Shown: positions 8,029 through 17,797, counted from the stretch's first letter. The stretch is DNA of 64,000 nucleotides from Bradyrhizobium valentinum (GCF_001440405.1 NZ_LLXX01000124.1:52756-116755); one strand, 5' to 3'. Numbers and translations: made by a program. The notes: generated by a model not told the origin, from the letters alone.

Positions 8029-10409
8029 GCCGCCGGCCTTTCTGCGTCGCGCGCGGCCAGAACCGCCTCGACGACGCGGTAGGGCGTAATCGGCGACTGC
8101 ATCAGTTCCACGCCAAGCGGCCGCAGCGCGTCGTTGACGGCGTTGGCGATCGCGGCCGGCGGAGCGATGGCACCGCCCTCGCCGATGCCCTTCACGCCGA
8201 ACTGCGTATAAGGCGACGGCGTCTCCATGTGATCGAGACGCGGCGCCGGCACTTCGGTCGGACCGGGCAGCAGATAGTCCGCGAGCGTCGTTGCCAGCGG
8301 CTGACCGGCCGCGTCGAACGGCATCTCCTCATACAGCGCGGTGCCGATGCCCTGAGCCAGACCGCCGTAGATCTGGCCGTCCACGACCATCGGATTGACG
8401 AGAACGCCGCCGTCCTCGACGATCACGTAATCAAGAATCTCGACCTCTCCCAAATCAGGATCGACGGCGACGACCGCGGCATGCGCGGCATAGCTGAAGG
8501 TCCCGGTATCGCGCCGCGGCTTGTAGCCCGCCGTGACCTCCAGTCCGCCGGGATCGACGTCAGCAGGCAGATCCTGCGGCCGGCGATACCAGGTATGGGC
8601 GATTTCCTTCAAGGTGACGCTGCCGTTGACGCCCCGAACCTCGCCGTTCTGCAGCACGACCGCAGCCGGATCGTGCTGCAACAGCTTGGCACCGATGCGT
8701 CTGGCGCGCTCGCCCAACTCGCGGCAGGCGGCTGCGACCGCGCCGCCTGCCATCACCATCGAGCGCGAGCCCCAGGTGCCGGTCGAATACGGCGTCATCG
8801 CCGTGTCGCCGTGAATCAAGCGCACCCTGGCGACGTCGACACCCAGCATCTCGTAAGCGACCTGTGCGAGCGTTGTTTCCATCCCCTGCCCGTGGGAATG
8901 CACGCCGACACGAAGCTCGAGGCCGCCGTCCGGCGTCAGGCGCGCGGAAGCCTGTTCATGGCCGGGCACCATCGGAATGCCCCATCCGGAATAGACCGAA
9001 GTCCCATGCGCGGCCTGCTCGCAATAGATGGAGACGCCGACGCCGATCCGGCGGCCGTCCGCCTCGCCGTTGCGCTGGCGTGCCCGCACGCCTTCGATGT
9101 CGATGGACGCAAGCGCCCGTCGCATCGCCTCGGGATAGTCGCCGCTGTCGAAGTGCTTGTTGGTGATGTTGTCAAACGGCATCTGCCCGGGCTGCACCAG
9201 ATTGCGCAGGCGCACTTCGCCCGGCTCCAGCCCGGCTTCCGCCGCGACCAGATCGAGCATCAGTTCCAGCGCGAAGCAGACGCCGGTACGCGCCACGCCG
9301 CGATAAGGCAGGATCGGACACTTGTTGGTCGCGACCGAAAACGTCCGGCAGCGGTAGGCCGGCATCAGATAGGGTCCCGGCAGGATGCTGGCGACCTGCG
9401 CCGCCTCAAGGCACGCCGAGAACGGATAGGACGAGTAAGCGCCGGAATCGACGGTCGCTTCGCAGTCGATGCCGCGCAGCCGGCCGTCGCGATCGGCATA
9501 GACGGTGATCTTGTAGTGGTGTTCGCGGCAGTTGGAGCTGGCGGTGAGATGCTCGCGGCGATCCTCGGTCCAACGCACCGGATGGCCGCGACGCATCGTC
9601 AGCCAGGAAAGGCAGACTTCTTCCGGCAGCAGGATGCCCTTGTGCCCGAAGCCGCCGCCGACGTCAGGCGAAACGACACGGATTCGGCCCTGCTCCATGC
9701 CGAGGCATTCGGCGAGCCCGCTGCGCGTGATGTGCGGCATCTGGGCCGAGGAATAGAGCGTGAGTTGATCGAGACGGTGATCGAAGGTCGCAACCACGCC
9801 GCGCCCCTCGAGCGGCGACATGCACTGCCGCGCGGTCGATATCTCACGTGACACCTTGATCGGCGCATCGAGCGCGCTTGAGATGTCGACCTCGAAACTG
9901 GTTTCGAGAAAAACGTTGTCGCCCCAATGCTCATGCACCAGCACTGAGCCCGGCTCGCGCGCTTTGCGCATGTCGTAGACGGCGGGGAGCTCCTCCAGAT
10001 CGAGCGTCACCGCCGCCGCGATGTCCTCGGCCTCGGCACGCGTCGGCGCCACGCACATGGCGACGAGTTCGCCGACCTGACGCACCTTGCCGGTGGCAAG
10101 CACCGGCTGCTCGGAAATCTTGAATCCCGGCAGCCCTGAAACTGCGCGGATCGGATTGACGCCGACGAGATCCGCCGCAGTGAAGACGCTCCCGCGAAAA
10201 CGCTCCGGCACATGAATGCCGCGGATCAGCGCGTGCGCCAAGGGGCTGCGCACAAAAGCGACGTCCTGCAACCCGGCCAGGCGAATATCGGCCACGAACT
10301 GGCCGCGGCCGCGCATCAGCCGATCGTCTTCCTTTCGCGGCAGCCGAGCGCCGACGCCTTGTCCGGCGCCTGCTCCGCCTGCGGAAGGAAACTCGCGCTC
10401 ATTGCGCAC
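8025..10409 (-). CDS. Molybdopterin-binding large subunit of Mo-hydroxylase (form-II CoxL-like)
   Basis: The catalytic subunit, about 794 residues, with the aldehyde-oxidase/xanthine-dehydrogenase fold. It contains VSPDVGGGFGHKG for molybdopterin binding and GIGEGGAIAPPAAIANAV near the C-terminus with the catalytic glutamate. The active-site loop reads PYRGVAR, like the AYRGAGR of form-II enzymes. The AYxCSFR of true CO dehydrogenases is absent, so CO oxidation is unlikely. The start is the GTG at 10409, with GGGGAG 9 nt upstream; the open frame extends to 10649 but that part overlaps the amidohydrolase gene. The substrate is probably an N-heterocycle or aldehyde (inference). Confidence 0.9.
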   Translation of the reverse strand: MRNEREFPSAGGAGAGQGVGARLPRKEDDRLMRGRGQFVADIRLAGLQDVAFVRSPLAHALIRGIHVPERFRGSVFTAADLVGVNPIRAVSGLPGFKISEQPVLATGKVRQVGELVAMCVAPTRAEAEDIAAAVTLDLEELPAVYDMRKAREPGSVLVHEHWGDNVFLETSFEVDISSALDAPIKVSREISTARQCMSPLEGRGVVATFDHRLDQLTLYSSAQMPHITRSGLAECLGMEQGRIRVVSPDVGGGFGHKGILLPEEVCLSWLTMRRGHPVRWTEDRREHLTASSNCREHHYKITVYADRDGRLRGIDCEATVDSGAYSSYPFSACLEAAQVASILPGPYLMPAYRCRTFSVATNKCPILPYRGVARTGVCFALELMLDLVAAEAGLEPGEVRLRNLVQPGQMPFDNITNKHFDSGDYPEAMRRALASIDIEGVRARQRNGEADGRRIGVGVSIYCEQAAHGTSVYSGWGIPMVPGHEQASARLTPDGGLELRVGVHSHGQGMETTLAQVAYEMLGVDVARVRLIHGDTAMTPYSTGTWGSRSMVMAGGAVAAACRELGERARRIGAKLLQHDPAAVVLQNGEVRGVNGSVTLKEIAHTWYRRPQDLPADVDPGGLEVTAGYKPRRDTGTFSYAAHAAVVAVDPDLGEVEILDYVIVEDGGVLVNPMVVDGQIYGGLAQGIGTALYEEMPFDAAGQPLATTLADYLLPGPTEVPAPRLDHMETPSPYTQFGVKGIGEGGAIAPPAAIANAVNDALRPLGVELMQSPITPYRVVEAVLAARDAERPAA

Positions 10410-10446
10410 GGTGATGTTCTCCCCGATCGAGTTGACGCTGATCTCC

Positions 10447-11724
10447 CTACGCTGCAACAGCCCGCGGCAGAATTGGCGCCACCGCGTCGTACCTCGTACC
10501 GGCCCGCAGGCAGAACTCAGGCTGCAGCAGATGCTCGGCGATGACTTCGTTGTCCTCATTGTCGCGAAGGACAAATCGTCCGCTCTGCTGCGTGAGGACC
10601 GAGACGTCGGCCTCCCTGCCAATCCTGAGGGCGCCGATTTCGTCAGCACGGCCGAGCATTCGGGCCGGGTTCGACGTCACCATCGGCACGACCTGTTCAA
10701 GCGCGAGGCCGAGCGCCATCATCGAGCTCATCGCCTGGACAAGGCTGAACTTGGCCTGACCGGCGAAGGGATGATTTTCGTCGTCCTCGTGCTGGTCCGG
10801 GGTGCCGGCGGGCGCCGGCACGTGGGTGTTGTAACCGTGAATGTCCGCGCCGAGCGTGGTGGGAATAATGCCGGCGGCGAGCGCCTTTTTGGCAAGACGA
10901 TAGGAGAAATGGCTGCCGTGACCGACGTCGACCTTCAAGCCGCGATCGAGCGCCGCCTGAATCACCGGATGTACTTCACCCTCGCGGTTGACGAACCCGC
11001 CGGGATGCCGCGTGAACGGATGCGCCAGCACGTCGCCCTCTCGCAGCAAGGGAACTACACGCGCTAAAATCGTGTCGACATCTTCGCCGTTGGTGCCGCT
11101 TTCGGGCAGGCCCCAGAGCTGACCGAAATGCACATAGACCGGCAGATCGGCGCGGCGTCCGATCTCGGCTGCCATTTCGATGACACGAATGCCCCAGCGC
11201 GCGAAACCGCCGATCTCCGCATGCGCCTTGATGCCGCGAACAATGTCGAGATTGGCCGTCGCCGCCTTCACCGTGGCGTCGATATCGACACCTTCGGGAC
11301 TATAGAGCTGCGGATAGTAATGGCCCTCCAGCCCACCGACCAGGTAAGCCGACAGGAACGCAAAAACGCGCGACTTCGAAGGCTCAGCGACAAAGTGCCG
11401 GAAGCCAGGCAGTGTCATGCAGGAGGGACCGCCCTGATCGACCAGTGTCGTCACGCCGGACTGAACGCCCACCATGTCGGCATTCATGCCGAAGCGGCCG
11501 GTGACATACTGATAGACATGCGCGTGCGTATCAATGAGGCCCGGCAATACCAGCTTGCCGGTCACGTCGATCACCTCTCTGGCGCTGGTCGGCAAAATGT
11601 CGCTCTGCACCGCCGCGATCTTGCCATTGCGAATGGCGACGTCCCTGATCCCATCGATGCCCGAAGCCGGGCAGATCACGCGGCCGCCGCGCAGAAGCTG
11701 GTCGAAGCTGGCGCTGATAGACAT
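10447..11724 (-). CDS. Amidohydrolase/deacetylase-family metallohydrolase (dihydroorotase-like)
   Basis: A 425-residue cytoplasmic TIM-barrel metallohydrolase. It shows the metal-binding GLIDTHAHVYQ box, IRGIKAHAE with the likely bridging lysine, VYVHFGQ, HPFTRHPGG and a late Asp in LGADIHGYN. The start ATG at 11724 is preceded by AAGGAG at 6 nt spacing, much stronger than upstream codons. It is the first gene of the long operon, 37 bp before the Mo-hydroxylase large subunit. Members of this family act on cyclic imides, amides or deacetylate small molecules; with the hydroxylase it suggests degradation of an N-heterocyclic or amide compound taken up by the Liv system. Confidence 0.87.
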   Translation of the reverse strand: MSISASFDQLLRGGRVICPASGIDGIRDVAIRNGKIAAVQSDILPTSAREVIDVTGKLVLPGLIDTHAHVYQYVTGRFGMNADMVGVQSGVTTLVDQGGPSCMTLPGFRHFVAEPSKSRVFAFLSAYLVGGLEGHYYPQLYSPEGVDIDATVKAATANLDIVRGIKAHAEIGGFARWGIRVIEMAAEIGRRADLPVYVHFGQLWGLPESGTNGEDVDTILARVVPLLREGDVLAHPFTRHPGGFVNREGEVHPVIQAALDRGLKVDVGHGSHFSYRLAKKALAAGIIPTTLGADIHGYNTHVPAPAGTPDQHEDDENHPFAGQAKFSLVQAMSSMMALGLALEQVVPMVTSNPARMLGRADEIGALRIGREADVSVLTQQSGRFVLRDNEDNEVIAEHLLQPEFCLRAGTRYDAVAPILPRAVAA

Positions 11725-11773
11725 GGTGATCTCCTTTATTTCCGTCGGCGGGTTCATCCCCGCTCCTGTCGAG

Positions 11774-11793
11774 ATACGAAGCATACTTCGTAT
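11774..11793. promoter_or_regulatory. Palindromic operator, probably for the divergent MarR regulator
   Basis: A perfect inverted repeat with arms ATACGAAG and CTTCGTAT around CATA lies 50 bp upstream of the amidohydrolase start and 93 bp upstream of the MarR gene. Size and symmetry fit a MarR dimer site. Control of both units is inferred. Confidence 0.6.
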
Positions 11794-11886
11794 TTTACAA
11801 AAGCAAAGCTCGTGCCATGATCTAATCGTGGCGCTGGCGGTCCGAATCGGGCTACTCGCGCCGGGTTCCGAGGCTGGGAGAGTGCG

Positions 11887-12381
11887 TTGCGGAAGGCAAA
11901 AAATCGTCGCGGCGAGACCAGGCACCGCCCCTGGCCGCTGTCACAACGGCCGGGATTTCTGATCCGGCGGCTGCATCAGATCCATGTCGCCCTGTTTCAG
12001 GAAGCATGCGGCGAATTCGAAATCACGCCGCTGCAATACAGCCTTCTTTCCGCGCTTGCGGTGCGAAAAACCGCTGATCAGACCACGTTGGCGGCCGATA
12101 TTGCTCTGGACAGGACGACGACGACCGGAGCGCTCAAGCGGCTGGCCGCCCGCAATTTCGTCGAGAGAGCCGTAGATGATGAGGACCGCCGGGCGCGGCT
12201 CTGCAAATTGACCCCGGCGGGAGCGGCGCTTCTGGCAAAAATCGAGGCATCGGCGCGGGCGGCGCACCGCGCCACGCTCGACAATTTAAGCGAACGGGAG
12301 CAAGCCGCATTCGTTGACATGATGCAACGCATCGTCGCGGCGCACTCAAATCGCGACAGCGCTACTGCCATATTCGATTGA
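11887..12381 (+). CDS. MarR-family transcriptional regulator
   Basis: A regulator of up to 164 residues with a winged-helix core: TPLQYSLLSAL, DQTTLAADIALDRTTTTGAL (recognition helix), LKRLAARNFVER and the wing DDEDRRARLCKLTPAG. These are typical MarR features. The TTG at 11887 keeps the whole open frame, but no good ribosome site is seen, so the exact start is uncertain. It is divergent from the amidohydrolase/Mo-hydroxylase/Liv operon and separated from it by the palindrome at 11774-11793, so it most likely represses that operon and itself. Confidence 0.85.
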   Translation: MRKAKNRRGETRHRPWPLSQRPGFLIRRLHQIHVALFQEACGEFEITPLQYSLLSALAVRKTADQTTLAADIALDRTTTTGALKRLAARNFVERAVDDEDRRARLCKLTPAGAALLAKIEASARAAHRATLDNLSEREQAAFVDMMQRIVAAHSNRDSATAIFD

Positions 12382-12487
12382 GCGGCTCGATACGATCTGC
12401 TGCTTTTTTGGTTCGATCTGCATAATTTGTAATCATCGGCACTTGCGCTGTACCCGTTGGACGCAACGCCGGCGTCGCGCCGGTCAA

Positions 12488-14158
12488 TCAGCTCACAGTC
12501 GCAGCCAGTTTTGGCTCGATGTGCGGTACGGCTTCGACCAGCTCGCGTGTGTAAGCGGTTTTCGGATTGTCGAACATCGCCCGGCTCTCGCCCTGTTCGA
12601 CGATGTGGCCGTTTTGCAGCACGATGGTGCGATCGCACATCATGCGAACGACGTTGAGGTCGTGGCTGACAAAGAGGAAGGCCAGGTCATCCTCGCGCCG
12701 CAACCGGTCGAGCAGTTGCAGCACCACCGCCTGCACCGAGACATCGAGCGCCGCCGTCGGCTCGTCCAGCACCAAGAGGCGCGGCCGGCAGGCGATGGCG
12801 CGGGCAATGCCGACGCGGGCCTTCTGACCGCCCGAAAGCTGGTGCGGGAAGCGCGTCAGCAGTTCGATCCCCAGTCCCACGCGCTGCGCGCACTCCTCCA
12901 CCCGCTGCCGCAGCGCGTCGCCCGGGCGCATGCCACCCAGCCGCAGCAACGGATGGGCGATGCAGTCAAAGGCCGTGAAACGCGGGTTGAGGCTGTCGTT
13001 CGGATCCTGAAAGACGATCTGGATATCCTTGCGAAACAGTGACCGGTGAAAATCGCGTGCCGGGATGTGGCCGATCGACTGTCCCTCGAATGCGATCTCC
13101 CCCTCGCTCGGATCGATCAGCCGGCAGATAATGCGCGACGTCGTGCTCTTGCCGGAGCCGGATTCGCCGACCAGACCGACGCTCTCGCCGGCGCTGATCG
13201 TCATCGAAAAATTTGCTACCGCGGCGGTGCCTTGATCGAACCGCTTTGTGAGCTTCTGTACCTCCAGCAGCGGCGGCGTACCCGGCGCAGGCTGAGGCTT
13301 GGGCGGGACGTGCATCGCAACTGGTCGCCCCCTCTCCTCGTTCGGCACCAGGTCCACGATCCGCGAACTCGCCGTGGGCGAAGCCGCCACCAGACGCCTG
13401 GTGTAGGGGTGCTGCGGCGCGCGGAAGAGAGTCTTCGGCTCGGCCTCCTCGACCAGCCGGCCCTGCTCCATCACCACGACGCGGCGACAGTAGCGCGCGG
13501 CGAGACCGAGGTCATGGGTGATCAGGATCGTCGCCATGCCGCGCTCGGCCGCAATGCCGGTCAGAAGGTCCATCACGACCTTTTGCGTGGTGACGTCGAG
13601 ACCGGTAGTCGGCTCGTCGGCGATGAGGAGCGCGGGGTTGCAGGAAATCGCCATGGCGATCATCACGCGCTGGCACATGCCGCCGGAGAGTTCGTGCGGG
13701 TAAGCGGCCATCCGTTTTTCGGGATCGCGAATTTGCACCGCGCGCAATAGCCCCAGCGCCTGCGCGCGCGCTTCATCTCGCCGCATTCGCTTGTGTGCCG
13801 TAATCGCATCGGCGATCTGGTCCCCGACGGCGCGGATCGGATTGAGCGCGGCACGCGGGTTCTGGAAGATCATCGCCATCGCCGCGCCATGCAGATGGCG
13901 GAAATCACTGCCCGATATCCGCGTGATGTCCTGCCCGCGAAACCGGATGTCGCCCGCCGTGATCCGCCCGGCCGCATCGAGCAGCCGCGTGATCGCAAAG
14001 CCGGTGACGGACTTGCCCGAGCCGCTCTCGCCGACAAGGCCGAGCATCTCGCCCTCGCCGAGCGACAGCGTGACACCGCGGACCGCCTCGACAAGGCCAC
14101 GCCGTGTCGAGAAGGTGACGTGCAGGTCGCTTAATGCCAGCAGCAGCGACTTGGTCAT
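12488..14158 (-). CDS. Dipeptide-type ABC transporter, fused ATPases (DppD-DppF)
   Basis: A 556-residue protein with two complete ABC ATPase domains. The first has GESGSGKS, LSGGMCQRV and LIADEPTTGLD; the second has GESGSGKST, LSGGQKARVG and LVLDEPTAALD. In many systems these are two genes. The start at 14158 gives an ATGA overlap with the permease gene; upstream open frame to 14311 is antisense-like. It energises the importer formed by the next two genes. It is the last gene of the unit and converges with the MarR gene, 106 bp away. Confidence 0.92.
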   Translation of the reverse strand: MTKSLLLALSDLHVTFSTRRGLVEAVRGVTLSLGEGEMLGLVGESGSGKSVTGFAITRLLDAAGRITAGDIRFRGQDITRISGSDFRHLHGAAMAMIFQNPRAALNPIRAVGDQIADAITAHKRMRRDEARAQALGLLRAVQIRDPEKRMAAYPHELSGGMCQRVMIAMAISCNPALLIADEPTTGLDVTTQKVVMDLLTGIAAERGMATILITHDLGLAARYCRRVVVMEQGRLVEEAEPKTLFRAPQHPYTRRLVAASPTASSRIVDLVPNEERGRPVAMHVPPKPQPAPGTPPLLEVQKLTKRFDQGTAAVANFSMTISAGESVGLVGESGSGKSTTSRIICRLIDPSEGEIAFEGQSIGHIPARDFHRSLFRKDIQIVFQDPNDSLNPRFTAFDCIAHPLLRLGGMRPGDALRQRVEECAQRVGLGIELLTRFPHQLSGGQKARVGIARAIACRPRLLVLDEPTAALDVSVQAVVLQLLDRLRREDDLAFLFVSHDLNVVRMMCDRTIVLQNGHIVEQGESRAMFDNPKTAYTRELVEAVPHIEPKLAATVS

Positions 14159-15003
14159 GTTCGCATGCGGGGGTCGAGAATATCGCGCACCCCGTCGCCG
14201 AGCAGGTTGAAACACAGCACCGTCAGCATCAACGCCAGGCCAGGAAAGGCGACCAGCCACCATTTTCCGGTGGAAATGAAGCGCGCGCCCTCCGCAACCA
14301 TGATGCCCCATTCCGGCGTCGGCGGCTTGACGCCGAGGCCGATAAAGGAAAGTCCGGCGGCATTGAGGATCGCCCAGCCAAGATTGAGCGATATCTGCAC
14401 CGCCATGGCCGGCAGCACGTTCGGCAGCAGGAAGCGCAGCACCACCGAGAGGTGGCTATCGCCGCAAGCGCGCGCCGCTTCGACCCAGCCGACATTGCGA
14501 CGGACATTCACCTCCGCCCGCGCAAAGCGGATATAGAACGGCAGATTGATGATGGCGGTCGCGATGACGATGTTCTCGACCCGGTTGCCGAGCGCCGCAA
14601 CCATCGCCATTGCCAGCACGAAAAGCGGAAAGGCCATCACGACGTCGACGAAGCGGCCGACGCCGCGATCGAGCCGGCCGCCGGCATAGCCGCAGATCGC
14701 GCCGATCACGGCGCCGATGGCAAAGGAGATTCCGACCGCCGAGACGGCGATGGCGAGATCGAGCCGTGCCGCGACGATAAGGCGGCTGAACACGTCGCGG
14801 CCGAGCTGATCGGTGCCGGCGATGTGTGCCGCACTCGGCGGCATCAGTGCTTGCGACACGTTCGAGACGATCGGATCATACGGCACGATCCACGGCCCGA
14901 AAATCGCGATCAGCGCGAGCAGGAAGACGCCGGCAGCGGCAACGGCGGTGAGCGGGTTGCCGCGCAGAATCCAGCCGGCATGGCGAAGCGTCGCTGAGGT
15001 CAT
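14155..15003 (-). CDS. Dipeptide-type ABC permease (DppC-like)
   Basis: A 282-residue inner-membrane permease starting MTSATLRHAGWILRGNPL, with the DppC/OppC sequence IAGTDQLGRDVFSRLIVAAR and the EAA coupling loop EAARACGDSHLSVVLRFLLPN. The ATG at 15003 overlaps the stop of the DppB-like gene by 4 bp. It forms a heterodimeric channel with that protein. Confidence 0.92.
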   Translation of the reverse strand: MTSATLRHAGWILRGNPLTAVAAAGVFLLALIAIFGPWIVPYDPIVSNVSQALMPPSAAHIAGTDQLGRDVFSRLIVAARLDLAIAVSAVGISFAIGAVIGAICGYAGGRLDRGVGRFVDVVMAFPLFVLAMAMVAALGNRVENIVIATAIINLPFYIRFARAEVNVRRNVGWVEAARACGDSHLSVVLRFLLPNVLPAMAVQISLNLGWAILNAAGLSFIGLGVKPPTPEWGIMVAEGARFISTGKWWLVAFPGLALMLTVLCFNLLGDGVRDILDPRMRT

Positions 15004-16031
15004 CCGATTGTCACCCGTGGATCGGCGATACCGTAAAGGATATCCACCAGCAGATTGACGATCACAAACACGGTGGCCATCAGCAGCACAAAACCCTGTA
15101 CCGGCGCATAATCGGACGACAGCAACGCATCGAGCGCGTAGGAAGCAACGCCCGGCCAGGAGAACACCTTCTCCACCAGGACATTGGCGCCGAGCATGGT
15201 CGAGAACACGATGCCTGCGATGGTGATGACCGGCAGGATGGCGTTGCGCAGCGCGTAGGTGACGACGACCTGCCACCAGGGAAGACCAAGGGAACGCGCG
15301 GTGCGCACGAAATCGCTGCCCAAAGAGACCAGCATCGAAGCCCGCGTGATGCGCGCCAGCGGCGCCACCACGAACAGCGCCATGCTCAGCGCCGGCAAGA
15401 TCAGTTGCCTGAAGGCAGCCCACCATCCATCGAAATCACCTGCGAGCAGGAAATCAATCAACAGGAAGCCGGTCTGCCTTGGCGGCAGTGACGCGAAGAT
15501 ATCGACCCGGCCGGTCGGGTCGGGCGCGAGCCCGAGCAGGTAATAGAACACATAGATCAGCAACAGGCCCGAGACGAACGTCGGTACGCAGACGCCGAGT
15601 GCGCAGAAGAAACGCACGCCATGGTCGATAATGGAGCCCGGTCTCAGCGCCGCCAGCACACCGAGCGGCACCGCCGACAGCAACGCGATCAGCAGTGCTG
15701 TAAGAGTGAGCTCCAGCGAGGCCGGCAGCCGCTCGCGGAGATCTTTGGTGACGAGCTGCCCGGTCATCATCGATCTGCCGAGATTGCCGCTGCCGACATC
15801 ATAGAGATACAGCATCAATTGTTCCGGCACCGGCTTGTTGAGGCCCATCTGCTTGCGGATGACCTCGATCTCCTCCTTGCCGGCATTCGGCCCGGACGCG
15901 AAGAACACCGCCGGGTCCCCCGGCAGCACCCGCATCAAGAGGAAGGTGAAGACGAGCACGCCAAAGAGCGCCGGCAGCGAGGACAGGAAGCGCCTGCCCG
16001 CCCGTATCACCGTTGCTCCAAGGGCAGCCAT
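15000..16031 (-). CDS. Dipeptide-type ABC permease (DppB-like)
   Basis: A 343-residue inner-membrane permease. The first segment LPALFGVLVFTFLLMRVLPG and the EAA loop VRTARSLGLPWWQVVVTYALRNA are standard for DppB/OppB. It follows the binding-protein gene by 12 bp and overlaps the DppC-like gene by 4 bp. Confidence 0.92.
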   Translation of the reverse strand: MAALGATVIRAGRRFLSSLPALFGVLVFTFLLMRVLPGDPAVFFASGPNAGKEEIEVIRKQMGLNKPVPEQLMLYLYDVGSGNLGRSMMTGQLVTKDLRERLPASLELTLTALLIALLSAVPLGVLAALRPGSIIDHGVRFFCALGVCVPTFVSGLLLIYVFYYLLGLAPDPTGRVDIFASLPPRQTGFLLIDFLLAGDFDGWWAAFRQLILPALSMALFVVAPLARITRASMLVSLGSDFVRTARSLGLPWWQVVVTYALRNAILPVITIAGIVFSTMLGANVLVEKVFSWPGVASYALDALLSSDYAPVQGFVLLMATVFVIVNLLVDILYGIADPRVTIG

Positions 16032-16043
16032 CGGACCTACCGG

Positions 16044-17660
16044 TTACTTGCGATTGAGATCGCGATAATCGACCTGGCGGTGGAACTGGTAAGTGTAGCC
16101 TTCGACCGAGGACGCCATCACGGCGTCCTGGCTGGGCTGCCAGAGCGGTATCTGCGGTATCTCGCTGAAATGGATGGCGTTGAGCTTGATGCCGTCTTCC
16201 TCATACTTGGCCGCATCGGGTTCGAAACGGGCTTTCTGCGCGATCTCCACCAATTCCGGATTGTTGATCGATGAGTAGTTCCAGCGCTGATTGCCGGTGT
16301 AGAAGTTGCGGTAGAAGTAATCGGTCGACGGCAGCCAGGCGACGATGCCCTCGGTGAAGAAGGGAAGCTTCTTCTCATTGATCTGCGTCGACATCTGGGC
16401 GTCCGGCAGCTTCTGGATATCGACCTTGATGCCGATCTTGGCCAGCGATTCCTTCACCAGGGCCGCCATCGGTTCGGCGGTCGACGCCTGGCCGACATTG
16501 AAGCTGAACGTGGTTGAGAAGCCGTCAGGCATCCCCGCCGCCTTCAGATATTCCTTGGCTTTGTCGAGATCGAGCTTCACCGGCTGCGGGATCGGATAGG
16601 CGCCGCTCGATGGCTTGCCGTCCGCCCAAGTCGCGCCGAACAGCGGCGATCCGCGGCCAAACAACGCCGCCTTGAACATGTCTTCGTAGGGCAACGCAAA
16701 GGCGACGGCGCGACGCACATTGACGTTGTCGAACGGCGGAATCTGGTTGTTCATCGAGACGAACGTGACGGCATTATATTGGGGCGTCGAAGTCACCTTC
16801 AGCTTGCCCTTGGCCTCGAGCGACTGGACATCGCTCGCCTGCAGATCGATGACGAGATCGGCATCGCCACGCTCGACAAGGTTGGCGCGAGTCGCGGGCT
16901 CCGGCACCGACTGCACGATGACGCGCTTGAAGAACGCCGACTTGTCGGCGGTGCCGCGATTCCATGCCGTGTTGCGGCTCATGATCACCTGCTCGCCCGG
17001 CTTGAACGTTTCGATTTTATAGGCGCCGCTACCCGCCGTGTTCTCTTTCAACCATGCCAATGCCCAGGGGTCTTCTGCCGTCGCATGTTCTTTGGCGACC
17101 TTGGAGTTGATGATGATCGGATAGACGGTGGCGAGATTGGGCAAGGCAAGCTTGTCCGGCTTCGGCAGCGTCACCTCGATGGTCAGCGGATCGATCACCT
17201 TGAACTGGTCGGCCGACGTCATCGATCCCGTGAGGAGCTGTGCCTTGCCGAGGACCGGCGCCGTGACGACCCGGTCGAGCGACCATTTGACGTCTTCCGC
17301 CGTGACCGGCGTGCCGTCCTGGAACTTGGCGTCCTTGCGCAGGCGGAATGTCATCTTCAACCCGTCCGCGCTGACTTCGTAGGATTCCGCCAACTCCCCC
17401 GTGATCTTGCCGAGATCAAACACCCATTTGCCATTGAGTTGTTTGCGGCCGAAGGAAACCAGCCGGTCGTAGGTGCTAAGACTCACCGCAAAAGCTTCGC
17501 GGGTCGAACCCGGAATATTCGGATCGAGCGTATTGACGGACGCCCCGGTCACGTAGCGCAACGTTTCGGCGCGCGTTTGCGCCTGCACCGATCCAGCCGC
17601 CAGTGAAACCGCGATAAAGGCAACCACCGCAAGCAGACGCCTGGATCCTGTAACGCTCAT
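16044..17660 (-). CDS. Dipeptide-type ABC transporter substrate-binding protein
   Basis: A periplasmic family-5 extracellular solute-binding protein of about 538 residues. MSVTGSRRLLAVVAFIAVSL ending in SVQAQ is a Sec signal peptide. The mature protein includes TLDPNIPGSTREAFAVSLST and the family-5 pattern LRKDAKFQDGTPVTAEDVKW. The ATG at 17660 has AGGGAA 8 nt upstream; a TTG at 17684 is the other candidate. It is the first importer gene, downstream of hydantoin-related enzymes on the same strand, so its ligand may be a hydantoin, carbamoyl amino acid or small peptide (inference). Confidence 0.9.
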   Translation of the reverse strand: MSVTGSRRLLAVVAFIAVSLAAGSVQAQTRAETLRYVTGASVNTLDPNIPGSTREAFAVSLSTYDRLVSFGRKQLNGKWVFDLGKITGELAESYEVSADGLKMTFRLRKDAKFQDGTPVTAEDVKWSLDRVVTAPVLGKAQLLTGSMTSADQFKVIDPLTIEVTLPKPDKLALPNLATVYPIIINSKVAKEHATAEDPWALAWLKENTAGSGAYKIETFKPGEQVIMSRNTAWNRGTADKSAFFKRVIVQSVPEPATRANLVERGDADLVIDLQASDVQSLEAKGKLKVTSTPQYNAVTFVSMNNQIPPFDNVNVRRAVAFALPYEDMFKAALFGRGSPLFGATWADGKPSSGAYPIPQPVKLDLDKAKEYLKAAGMPDGFSTTFSFNVGQASTAEPMAALVKESLAKIGIKVDIQKLPDAQMSTQINEKKLPFFTEGIVAWLPSTDYFYRNFYTGNQRWNYSSINNPELVEIAQKARFEPDAAKYEEDGIKLNAIHFSEIPQIPLWQPSQDAVMASSVEGYTYQFHRQVDYRDLNRK

Positions 17661-17797
17661 CGGACTTATTCCCTGTTTTGCCAAGTTGTTTTCTGAATGA
17701 GAACATCAACTTAAAGCAAAGGATATGCCAACAGGATCGGCGGCAACGACAAGCATAGGAGGTATGAGCCAAGCTTCCCTACACCATCGCGAACGGT

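Noticed and set aside
7977..9851. 624-codon open frame on the plus strand
   Set aside because: It is antisense to the Mo-hydroxylase large subunit, which has full motifs. The product is Arg/His/Ala-rich, as expected of a GC-rich shadow frame.
8025..10409. True aerobic CO dehydrogenase (CoxL)
   Set aside because: The active-site loop lacks the AYxCSFR sequence of form-I enzymes.
8025..10649. N-terminal extension of the Mo-hydroxylase large subunit to 10649
   Set aside because: It would overlap the amidohydrolase by about 200 bp and adds non-homologous sequence; the GTG at 10409 has a good ribosome site.
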